DNA from: an uncultured Clostridia bacterium
GTDB taxonomy: Bacteria > Bacillota > Clostridia > TANB77 > CAG-508
NCBI GenBank assembly: GCA_944388775.1
Contig: CALXKC010000013.1
Location: forward strand, 1-34,775
DNA length: 34,775 nucleotides
Reading direction: 5' to 3'
Each line of letters starts with the position of its first letter. The stretch's first letter is position 1. The notes under the pieces are model-generated. The model saw only the letters and a program-made list of their open reading frames with translations, had not been told where the DNA came from and ran no database searches. Below, in pieces: positions 8,130 through 14,559 of this stretch. The position numbers and the translations under genes were made by a program.

Positions 8130-8240
8130 TTAATTTTTAATATTCTCTATTTCTTTCAATAATTTTTTTGATAAAATACGAATTATAATTTTCCTGATTG
8201 TAAAAAATAAGAATATAAATAATAAAATTTTATAAATCAT
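8130..8240 (-). CDS. Unannotated 36-residue hydrophobic, basic peptide
   Basis: An ATG at 8240 opens a 36-codon frame ending in TAA. The peptide starts MIYKILLFIFLFF, has a membrane-spanning first half (about residues 5-23, interrupted by TIRK) and a Lys-rich tail (SKKLLKEIEN). AAAAGGA lies 7 nt before the ATG. A perfect consensus promoter (TTGACA-17-TATAAT, 8298-8270) starts RNA about 23 nt upstream of the ATG. The gene is too short for usual gene callers. Small size, one hydrophobic segment, a basic tail and a strong private promoter are what type I toxins and small membrane regulators share. The inverted repeat at 7965-8056 lies about 75 nt past the stop and could be part of its 3' UTR or an antisense partner. 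Function unknown. Confidence 0.5.
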   Translation of the reverse strand: MIYKILLFIFLFFTIRKIIIRILSKKLLKEIENIKN

Positions 8241-8269
8241 AACTTGTCCTTTTGAATTGAATTTTAATA

Positions 8270-8298
8270 ATTATATATCGAATGGAAATATTTGTCAA
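8270..8298 (-). promoter_or_regulatory. Perfect consensus sigma-A promoter for the small peptide gene
   Basis: Minus strand TTGACA (8298-8293), 17-nt spacer, TATAAT (8275-8270). It lies just after the spmB stop codon and points away from it, toward the 36-residue ORF. Confidence 0.75.
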
Positions 8299-8340
8299 CA
8301 AAAACTTTTCGACAAATAACAACATATTTTTCTGTCAATT

Positions 8341-8868
8341 CTACACAAAAAATTGACAAACTATTATACTTACAATAATTCCAACAATATCTGCTGTTAA
8401 TGCTGCAAGTAAGATATATCTTGTTTTTTTAATCTTCACACAACTTGTATAAACTGCAATAGTATATAAAGTAGTCTCTGTTGAACCCATAATAACAGAA
8501 GCCATCATCCCTAGTGGTGTATCTGTACCATAATTTCTCATAATATCTGTCGCAATAGCAATCGAACTACTACCAGAAATTGGCCTTAACATTGCAAGAG
8601 GCATAAGTTCAGTAGGAAATTTTACAATTGATAATAACGGATTTAAAATATTTATTATAAGGTCTAAAATCCCCGAACTTCTTAAAGCTCCGATTGCAAC
8701 AAATAACCCAATTAAAGTAGGCAAAATGTTAATAACAATTCCTAATCCCTCTTTTGCACCATCTAAAAAATCATCAAAAACATTCTTTTTCTCTTTTAAA
8801 CCATATATAACAATAATTAAAATAATTAATGGCATAGCCAAATTTGAAATAAAATTTACTATCTTCAT
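8341..8868 (-). CDS. spmB: Spore maturation protein B
   Basis: Integral membrane protein of the nucleoside-recognition (gate) family, needed with SpmA for spore core dehydration in Bacillus. The 175 residues show several membrane segments (NLAMPLIILIIVIYGL, VINILPTLIGLFVAIGAL, IAVYTSC, LAALTADIVGIIVSIIVC) and the conserved blocks MPLAMLRPISGSSS and GTDTPLGMMASVIMGSTETTLY. GAAGGGATG precedes the ATG. It follows spmA by 50 nt on the same strand, the usual order, and the two are thought to work as a pair. What it transports is not established. Confidence 0.95.
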   Translation of the reverse strand: MKIVNFISNLAMPLIILIIVIYGLKEKKNVFDDFLDGAKEGLGIVINILPTLIGLFVAIGALRSSGILDLIINILNPLLSIVKFPTELMPLAMLRPISGSSSIAIATDIMRNYGTDTPLGMMASVIMGSTETTLYTIAVYTSCVKIKKTRYILLAALTADIVGIIVSIIVCQFFV

Positions 8869-8918
8869 TATTAGAACATCCCTTCTTAAGGTGCAAATTT
8901 TTTAATTCAAAATATTAT

Positions 8919-9509
8919 TTAATGCTTTTCATTTTGAGTTACTTTAATTAATATTTTTACTGCAATAATTCCGCAAATTGCCGCACAAATAGTAGCAATC
9001 CAAACTGGAAAAACAATTGCAGTTGGATTTTCAGAGCCTAATGAATTTCTAATTGCTATAACTGTAGTTGGAATTATTTGAATTGAAGCAGTATTTATAA
9101 CAATAAACATTGCCATAGAATCAGTTAACCTATCTTTTTGAGGATTCTCCTCCTGCATTGATTTCATAGCTTTTAATCCTAATGGAGTTGCCGCATTTCC
9201 TAAACCTAGAATATTTGCAATCATATTCATAGAAATTTCTTTTTGAATTTTAGGTTTCGTTCTTAATTCAGGAAATAAATATCTTATAATAGGTTTCAAA
9301 AATCCAGTCAATTTGTCTATTACAGATGTTTTACTTGCAACTTGCATTATTCCATTCCAAAGACAAATTGTCCCCAACAAATTAATTGAAAGGTTTATTG
9401 CTTCTTCCGTGCTTTTAAATATTTCTGAATTTAATAAATTTATATCTCCAAAAAAAATTGCATAAGAGAATGATAATATTATAAAAATTGGCCACACTAT
9501 ATTTAACAT
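8919..9509 (-). CDS. spmA: Spore maturation protein A
   Basis: Integral membrane partner of SpmB, with the same gate-family fold. About 196 residues: MLNIVWPIFIILSFSYAIFF, the long helix NLLGTICLWNGIMQVA, the conserved loop MIANILGLGNAATPLGLKAM, and SMAMFIVINTASIQIIPTTV. I place the start at the ATG at 9509 because AGGTGAT sits 6 nt before it; the GTG at 9518 lies inside that ribosome site. In Bacillus spmA-spmB is made in the mother cell under sigma-E, but I could not find a convincing sigma-E promoter at proper distance here. Confidence 0.94.
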   Translation of the reverse strand: MLNIVWPIFIILSFSYAIFFGDINLLNSEIFKSTEEAINLSINLLGTICLWNGIMQVASKTSVIDKLTGFLKPIIRYLFPELRTKPKIQKEISMNMIANILGLGNAATPLGLKAMKSMQEENPQKDRLTDSMAMFIVINTASIQIIPTTVIAIRNSLGSENPTAIVFPVWIATICAAICGIIAVKILIKVTQNEKH

Positions 9510-9561
9510 GGTTATCACCTAAATAATTTTATGCAAAACTTGACTTTTTATTACAATATAA

Positions 9562-9590
9562 TTGACCTTATGCATTATTTATGATATATT
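9562..9590 (+). promoter_or_regulatory. Sigma-A promoter of abrB
   Basis: TTGACC (9562-9567), 17 nt, TATATT (9585-9590), with the abrB ribosome site AAGGAGGATACG about 35 nt downstream. Confidence 0.7.
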
Positions 9591-9637
9591 AGTATTGCAT
9601 AGGATTGTAGACTATAACTTTTAAGGAGGATACGTTT

Positions 9638-9910
9638 ATGAAGTCAACTGGAATTATAAGAAGAGTAGATGAACTAGGACGTGTTGTTATACCTATAGAA
9701 ATTAGAAATCAATTTAATATAGTTGAAAAAGACCCTATTGAAATATATGTTGAGGGATCATCTATCATCTTAAAAAAGTTTGAACCAAACTGCATTTTCT
9801 GCGGTAATACAAAAAATTTATTAAAATATCATGATAAATTAATTTGTAAAAATTGTTCAAAAAAAATCGGACAATTAGAAGAAAATCAAGAAAATGAAGT
9901 AAAAGAATAA
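9638..9910 (+). CDS. abrB: AbrB-family transition-state regulator with a zinc-ribbon-like tail
   Basis: DNA-binding regulator of 90 residues. Residues 1-48 form the swapped-hairpin AbrB domain (STGIIRRVDELGRVVIPIEI, IEIYVEGSSIILKK). The second half carries two CxxC pairs (CIFCG and CKNC, 19 residues apart), a small zinc-ribbon-like module common in clostridial AbrB proteins. AAGGAGG precedes the ATG. AbrB proteins bind AT-rich promoters as tetramers and hold back stationary-phase and sporulation genes, which fits spmAB next door. It has its own promoter and is convergent with rsmI, the same arrangement as abrB and yabC in Bacillus. Confidence 0.92.
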   Translation: MKSTGIIRRVDELGRVVIPIEIRNQFNIVEKDPIEIYVEGSSIILKKFEPNCIFCGNTKNLLKYHDKLICKNCSKKIGQLEENQENEVKE

Positions 9911-9929
9911 GGGCAAACAGCCCTTTTCT
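9909..9929 (+). terminator. abrB terminator
   Basis: AAGGGC (9909-9914), loop AAACA, GCCCTT (9920-9925) and a short T-rich tail. It begins in the abrB stop codon and separates abrB from convergent rsmI. Confidence 0.7.
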
Positions 9930-9954
9930 CATGCAAAGAAATATATCTGATTTA

Positions 9955-10779
9955 TTATGTATCTATGAATTTTTGATAAATATCATTTTTAGTAACATTT
10001 CTATCTTTAGCAATTTTTTTAATAATTTCTTTTTTATCAAACCCTTGACTTTCATACATCTTATAATGTTCTTCTAAACTAATATTAGTAAAATCATTAT
10101 GACTATTTTGAATAAAATCATTTTTTTCAATAATAATTACTATTTCGCCTTTTATATTATCAGCAATATTTATAATATCATCTATTTTTCCTCTCAAAAA
10201 TTCTTCATGAATTTTAGTTATTTCCCTTGCTAAAACTATTTTTCTATCTTCAACAATCTCCTTTAAATCCAATAACGTTGTTTTTAATTTATGTGGTGCT
10301 TCATAAATAATAATTGTATTTTTAGCATTTTTTATCTCATTTAATTTTTCTTTTCTAGATTTTTTATTTAATGGCAAAAATCCTAAAAAAGTAAATTCAC
10401 TTGTATCTAATCCGGAACAAATTAATGCATTAACCATTGCACATGCTCCTGGTATAGGTATAATTTCAATATTTTTTTCTATACATTCTTTTATAATTTC
10501 ATGTCCTGGATCACAAATTCCCGGTGTTCCGGCATCAGAAACTAATGCAATATTTTGTCCCTCTTCTAATTTTTCAATTAATACTTTTGATTTTACATCT
10601 TCATTATGCCTGTGATAGCTTATTAGTGGCTTTGAAATCTCTAAATGATTTAATAATTTTAAAGTATGCCTCGTATCTTCAGCTGCTATTAAATCAACAT
10701 TTTTTAATACATCAATTGCTCTTAATGTAATGTCTCCTAAATTTCCAATAGGTGTTGCAACTATATATAATTTTCCCAT
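9955..10779 (-). CDS. rsmI: 16S rRNA cytidine-1402 2'-O-methyltransferase
   Basis: SAM-dependent enzyme of the tetrapyrrole-methylase fold that methylates C1402 in the ribosomal P site region. 274 residues, the usual length. Clear blocks are YIVATPIGNLGDITLRAID at the start, AAEDTRHTLKLLNH, SYHRHNE, ALVSDAGTPGICDPGHEI and FTFLGFLP. AGGGGAG precedes the ATG. It lies 12 nt after the yabB-like gene on the same strand, so they are co-transcribed. The order yabB, rsmI, then convergent abrB is conserved with Bacillus; the small GIY-YIG gene yazA found between them there is absent. Confidence 0.96.
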   Translation of the reverse strand: MGKLYIVATPIGNLGDITLRAIDVLKNVDLIAAEDTRHTLKLLNHLEISKPLISYHRHNEDVKSKVLIEKLEEGQNIALVSDAGTPGICDPGHEIIKECIEKNIEIIPIPGACAMVNALICSGLDTSEFTFLGFLPLNKKSRKEKLNEIKNAKNTIIIYEAPHKLKTTLLDLKEIVEDRKIVLAREITKIHEEFLRGKIDDIINIADNIKGEIVIIIEKNDFIQNSHNDFTNISLEEHYKMYESQGFDKKEIIKKIAKDRNVTKNDIYQKFIDT

Positions 10780-10791
10780 TTAAACTCTCCC

Positions 10792-11541
10792 CTAGCTATT
10801 ATAAATTTTTTTAATTTCTTCGGTGTAATTATTTTTTTCATCATAAATATATAAATTATTTTCAATTTTTAAAAATGGCTTTGCATTTCTAATCCCTTTA
10901 ATTAAAACTAATTTAGGTGGTTTATTATAATTTGAACAAACCATTCTCATCAATTTTGGCTCAATTTTATATTTTCTCATTAAATCTAAAATATCTACTA
11001 ATCTTTCAGGTCTATGTACTATATAAAATTCGCCCTTATCTTTTAACAAATTACTTGATACTTTAATAAAATCTTCTAAATCGGCTGTAATTTCATGTCT
11101 TGAAATTAATTTTTCTTCTTTTTCGTTTATAACTCCTTCTCCTTTTTTCTTATAAGGTGGATTTGTTATAATAACATCAAATTTATTTTCTAAACCTTTT
11201 TCAATAAAAAAATTATTATTTAAATTTAAAATATTACTACAAATAATTTCTATTTTATTTTGTAAATTATTTAATTCTACACTTCTTTTTGCCATATCAG
11301 CGACATTTTCTTGTATTTCAATACCAACTGCTTTTTTTATATTTATTTTTCCAGATAATAAAATTGGTATAATTCCTGTACCTGTGCCTAAATCTAATAT
11401 TGTAGAATTTTCTTTTATATTTTTTGCAAAATCTACTAATAATACACTATCTATTCCAAAACAAAACCAATTTTTATTTTGTATTATTTTTAAATTATTA
11501 CAACCTAAATCGTCAATTCTTTCATTTTCCTTCAAATTCAT
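10792..11541 (-). CDS. TrmN6/YabB-type N6-adenine methyltransferase (tRNA)
   Basis: Class I SAM methyltransferase of 249 residues. The SAM loop ILDLGTGTGIIPILLSG and the catalytic motif IITNPPYKKKGEG place it with the YfiC/TrmN6/YabB group, whose characterised member modifies A37 of tRNA1(Val). RHEITADLEDFIKVSSNLLK and FYIVHRPERL continue the family pattern. AAAAGGAGAG precedes the ATG. It leads the rsmI unit. The exact tRNA target in this organism is an inference from the family. Confidence 0.88.
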   Translation of the reverse strand: MNLKENERIDDLGCNNLKIIQNKNWFCFGIDSVLLVDFAKNIKENSTILDLGTGTGIIPILLSGKINIKKAVGIEIQENVADMAKRSVELNNLQNKIEIICSNILNLNNNFFIEKGLENKFDVIITNPPYKKKGEGVINEKEEKLISRHEITADLEDFIKVSSNLLKDKGEFYIVHRPERLVDILDLMRKYKIEPKLMRMVCSNYNKPPKLVLIKGIRNAKPFLKIENNLYIYDEKNNYTEEIKKIYNS

Positions 11542-12046
11542 TTTTTATTAGCTCTCCTTTTCCATTTTTAATGTATTTTCTTTTTATTTCGATTTTTTAC
11601 TATTTTATTTAATTTTTTCCTATTTTTTTCATTTTATAAATTATCTAATATTATTTTTAAATTATTTTTTATTATTTTTAATATTATTTTTTTATTATTT
11701 ATTTTTTATTAAAATATTTAATATTTATTAAATTTAATTTAAAATCTAATTTTCTTATTTATCTCTTTTTTTCTAATTTATTCTATTTTTTACGATTTTA
11801 TTCTATTTTTTTCTAATTTATTTGAAATTAAAATTTTTTAACTTCCATTTTCATAGCATTTCCTATTTTTAAGAATTTTTTTCTAATTTATTCTAATTTT
11901 TTCTAATTTTTTCTAATTTTTTTAAAACTTAATTTTATTAACAAATAAATTAATCTATCATATTATATAACAAAAATGTAAAATTAGCAAAAAATAAAAT
12001 TTTCCAAAGTGGATTTATAACAAATAAAATTGAAAAGGTGAAAAAG
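11542..12046. other. AT-rich noncoding stretch with 10-bp-phased repeats
   Basis: Over 500 bp without a credible gene, almost entirely A and T. Two blocks (11771-11820 and 11881-11920) are built of 10-bp units of the type TTCTAATTTT, so T-tracts recur once per helical turn. It lies between the divergent yabB-like gene and the small Asn-rich ORF and must hold both promoters, but I could not pick a convincing one among so many AT matches. Confidence 0.6.
11881..11920. repeat. 10-bp tandem repeat, four units
   Basis: TTCTAATTTA followed by three identical TTCTAATTTT units. A related degenerate array with the same 10-bp phase spans 11771-11820. The exact helical period suggests curved DNA or a protein-scaffold site rather than slippage alone. 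Confidence 0.7.
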
Positions 12047-12262
12047 ATGAATAACTTTCCATCAGAAAATTTTGAAAATAATTTTAATGAAAATATAAAT
12101 TATGAAAACAATAGAGGAGGAAAAAATCCCCCTCCTAAAAAACATTTTGATTTTAAATGTTGTAAAGATAATACAATTAAGTCTCTACATGATGTAGAAC
12201 ACTTTTTGAATAATTTTCAACATTATTTCAAATATTTTAAATTATATAAATTATTAAAATAA
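12047..12262 (+). CDS. Small Asn-rich hypothetical protein
   Basis: A 71-residue ORF starting MNNFPSENFENNFNENINYE. I start it at the ATG at 12047 because AAAAGGTGA lies 5 nt upstream; the in-frame GTG at 12038 is inside that site. The first half is Asn/Glu-rich and likely disordered, the middle has RGGKNPPPKKHFDFKCC, and the end (HDVEHFLNNFQHYFKYFKLY) could form an amphipathic helix. There is no signal peptide. I do not recognise a family. A good ribosome site argues it is translated, but its composition mirrors the surrounding AT-rich DNA. Confidence 0.45.
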   Translation: MNNFPSENFENNFNENINYENNRGGKNPPPKKHFDFKCCKDNTIKSLHDVEHFLNNFQHYFKYFKLYKLLK

Positions 12263-12308
12263 GCCTTTTCTTAATCAATTTACTTAATTAGCTCCCGCTA
12301 GAAGGGAA

Positions 12309-12848
12309 TTAACTTCTAGTATATACTTCATTAAATTCAGGATTTTCCTGCCCATTTATTAATATTTTAACTTCATTGATTTCTGTTAATTCTGTTAATG
12401 TGTTTACAATGCTATTAATTAAATTTTCTTTTCCATTTTCTGCTTCTTTATTATAATTTAAAAATTCAGCTGAAAAATCTAAAACTATACAATCTCCTTC
12501 TAAATAATTTTGAAGCAATTGTGTATTTTCTGGCATCAATTTCTTATTTTTTTCATTTTTAGGTCCTTCAATTAATAAATTGACTAATTTTTCATATGGA
12601 TTAGCCATCATATCTTTTATATCTAATAACCTTGCTTCTGGAACTAATTCATTTGTTTGAGTATCTAGAAAATATAAACTTACAATCGTTTGCCTTAATT
12701 GCTCTTCTGTAATTTCCTCTTCTGGCACGTATTCTTCTACTATTGTTTCTTCATTCTGACTTTTTACATATTTTATTGCAAAATATCCTCCTATTAAAAG
12801 TAATATAAAAAGACAAACAAATATTATTAGTATTTTTTTGTTTTTCAT
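12309..12848 (-). CDS. Membrane-anchored GerMN-domain protein
   Basis: 179-residue protein with an N-terminal membrane anchor (residues 4-25, KILIIFVCLFILLLIGGYFA) and an exported GerMN domain (about 55-178): VSLYFLDTQTNELVPEARLL, NPYEKLVNLLIEGPKNEKNK, then LMPENTQLLQ, CIVLDFSAEFLNY and LINSIVNTLTELTEINEVKI. GerMN domains occur in Bacillus GerM, which acts in sporulation and germination, and in related envelope proteins. The start is the ATG at 12848, with GGAGG 8 nt before it; the ATG at 12854 is too close to that site. It is 68 nt downstream of the AAA/DUF4143 gene on the same strand. Confidence 0.85.
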   Translation of the reverse strand: MKNKKILIIFVCLFILLLIGGYFAIKYVKSQNEETIVEEYVPEEEITEEQLRQTIVSLYFLDTQTNELVPEARLLDIKDMMANPYEKLVNLLIEGPKNEKNKKLMPENTQLLQNYLEGDCIVLDFSAEFLNYNKEAENGKENLINSIVNTLTELTEINEVKILINGQENPEFNEVYTRS

Positions 12849-12916
12849 ATACATATCCTCCTCTTTAATTTGACTACTAAATATTTATTATTTGTTTGTC
12901 CATTTTAGAACTTTTT

Positions 12917-14191
12917 TTAATTTTTTAATGCTGTTATTGGAACAACATATACTCCATCTGGCCTTTTGTATGCTGCATTTGCTAATCCACATATTACACA
13001 TAATATCTTTGGAACTTTTCCATTTTCTTTTTTTATCTCATCTTTAATTTTTAACAAATTTTCACTTGCCTCATCTATTTGATTTGCGCCTAATTTTATT
13101 TCAAATGCACACCACTCTCCATTTTCTAATTCAACTACTGCATCAATTTCTCTATCTTTATAATCTTGATAATGATATAAATTGGCCCTAAATGATTCTG
13201 CATAAATTTTTAAATCCCTTTCACATAACGCTTCAAATAAAAATCCCAAAGTATTTAAGTCATTTAATAATTTTTCAGGAGTTGCTTTAAGCAAACTACA
13301 TGGAAGTGATGGATCTACAAAATGTCTTTTTTCACTTTGTTTAACTTTAACAGAAGATCTAATGTTTTCTGCAAAAGGTTTTTGATTGTCAAGTATAAAT
13401 AATCTAGTAAATATATCTAAATAAGAAGCAACTGTGTCTATATCTATATCTTCATCATCTATTTCTTTAATATCTCTTTTTAAAGTTTTATTTGTTACAG
13501 TTGTACTCTCATTTCTAGCTAAAGAACGTAACAATAGTTTCATTTTATTACTATCTCTTTTTACACCATCTATTCTATATACATCATCATCAAGTATTGC
13601 ATCTATATATGATTCAGGTAACAAACCAGCCCTCTCAATAGGTACATTTAAATTACCTGGCCAACCTCCTCTTACAATAAATTCTATAATTCTTCTTAAA
13701 TCAACTTCTCCCGTTAATTTTTCTTTCATATTTCCATTGCATAAATCTTGCAATGATACGTCTCCTGTTGAATCTCCTGATTCATATAACGACATTGGTC
13801 TCATTCTTAATTTTCCAATTCTTCCAGCACCACTATGCAATATACCCTTATGATTTGGAGTAGCTGAACCAGTTAAAATGAATTGCCCTTTTTCTGCTGT
13901 TTTATCAACTTCATATCTTACTGCATCCCAAAGTCTAGGAACTTCTTGCCATTCATCAATCAATCTTGGTTTTTCACCTTCTAGTACTATATTAGGTGCT
14001 GTCTCAGCTAACTTTTTGTTTTGAAAATTACCTTCTGGATTACCTATCATAATAGAGCTATTACTATGATAAATTGATGACCAAGTCTTTCCACACCATT
14101 TCGCCCCTTCTATACATACAGCTCCAAAAGTTTTTAAATATTCATCTATCATATTATCAATTATTCTTAGTTTATAATTTTTAATTTCCAT
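12917..14191 (-). CDS. AAA (AAA_14) ATPase with DUF4143 and nuclease-like C terminus
   Basis: 424 residues. An N-terminal P-loop ATPase has Walker A GAKWCGKT (29-36), Walker B PRLIDEWQE (75-83) and sensor FILTGSATP (104-112). DUF4143 follows at about 190-424. Near the C terminus, KDREIDAVVELENGEWCAFE then IKLG (345-368) has the Asp350 ... Glu364-x-Lys366 spacing of a PD-(D/E)xK nuclease-type core. Proteins of this type are widespread, patchily distributed and of unknown role; some are suspected in mobile-element or defence biology. Its promoter lies inside a 23-bp repeat array (14225-14339). AGGAGTG precedes the ATG. Family firm, function unknown. Confidence 0.88.
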   Translation of the reverse strand: MEIKNYKLRIIDNMIDEYLKTFGAVCIEGAKWCGKTWSSIYHSNSSIMIGNPEGNFQNKKLAETAPNIVLEGEKPRLIDEWQEVPRLWDAVRYEVDKTAEKGQFILTGSATPNHKGILHSGAGRIGKLRMRPMSLYESGDSTGDVSLQDLCNGNMKEKLTGEVDLRRIIEFIVRGGWPGNLNVPIERAGLLPESYIDAILDDDVYRIDGVKRDSNKMKLLLRSLARNESTTVTNKTLKRDIKEIDDEDIDIDTVASYLDIFTRLFILDNQKPFAENIRSSVKVKQSEKRHFVDPSLPCSLLKATPEKLLNDLNTLGFLFEALCERDLKIYAESFRANLYHYQDYKDREIDAVVELENGEWCAFEIKLGANQIDEASENLLKIKDEIKKENGKVPKILCVICGLANAAYKRPDGVYVVPITALKN

Positions 14192-14211
14192 ACTAAATCA
14201 CTCCTAAATAT

Positions 14212-14240
14212 ATTATACACTATTCCGTGCATTTTTGCAA
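14212..14240 (-). promoter_or_regulatory. Sigma-A promoter of the AAA/DUF4143 gene
   Basis: Minus strand TTGCAA (14240-14235), 17 nt, TATAAT (14217-14212), 20 nt before the ATG. The first 23-bp repeat covers the -35 and spacer. Confidence 0.7.
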
Positions 14241-14339
14241 TATCAATCCGTGAGTTTTTTAATTTTCATTCCGTGTATTTTTGTAATTCCATTCCGTACG
14301 TTTTCTAAATCTCATTCCTTTATTTTTCTCAGTTCGTAA
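14225..14339. repeat. Five degenerate 23-bp direct repeats over and upstream of the promoter
   Basis: Units start at exactly 14225, 14248, 14271, 14294 and 14317, each beginning CCGTG or a variant (CCGTG, CCGTG, CCGTG, CCGTA, CCTTT) and ending in ATT or AAT before the next. On the leftward coding strand the conserved word is CACGGAAT. Constant spacing with diverged interiors is typical of a set of protein-binding sites rather than a young tandem duplication. Confidence 0.8.
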
Positions 14340-14454
14340 ATATATTATATACAAACAAAATAAAATTATTACTTTTGCAATTTATTACATAAATATTACG
14401 TATTTTTTCTTCAAAAATAGCATATTTCATTATAATAAAGTAAGTTTTTTCCAT

Positions 14455-14483
14455 TTGACAAAATTCGGTTTTCCGTATACAAT
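14455..14483 (+). promoter_or_regulatory. Sigma-A promoter of the activase gene
   Basis: TTGACA (14455-14460), 17 nt, TACAAT (14478-14483). It lies 77 nt before the chosen start, which shows that the longer open frame from 14455 is not coding. Confidence 0.75.
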
Positions 14484-14559
14484 TATAGATGTTACAATAA
14501 AGAAAGTTTTAAGACAAAAACTAACTTTTTTTTGTAGAAAAGAAAGGATGAAATTTAAT

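Larger units (their letters stand above)
14192..14559. other. Divergent control region
   Basis: This 368-bp gap holds a leftward promoter (14212-14240) overlapped by five 23-bp repeats (14225-14339) and a rightward promoter (14455-14483) for the activase gene. Positions 14340-14454 are AT-rich with nothing I can identify. Confidence 0.7.

Noticed and set aside
9526-9553. Sigma-E type promoter for spmA (TAATAA, 14 nt, CATAAAAT on the minus strand)
   Set aside because: The predicted start point would fall inside the ribosome binding site, leaving no usable leader.
9638-9910. AbrB with CxxC pairs as a novel fusion
   Set aside because: AbrB proteins with this zinc-ribbon-like tail are common in Clostridia.
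12298-12319. CTAGAAG/CTTCTAG hairpin as terminator of the GerMN gene
   Set aside because: It overlaps the stop codon and has no T-run on either strand.
14225-14339. 23-bp repeats as a CRISPR array
   Set aside because: Units abut without spacers, interiors are diverged, and no cas gene is present.
14455-14559. A longer N terminus (35 extra residues) for the activase-related protein
   Set aside because: This stretch contains a TTGACA-17-TACAAT promoter and the ribosome site; family homology begins at MEDILHVGLDVGST.
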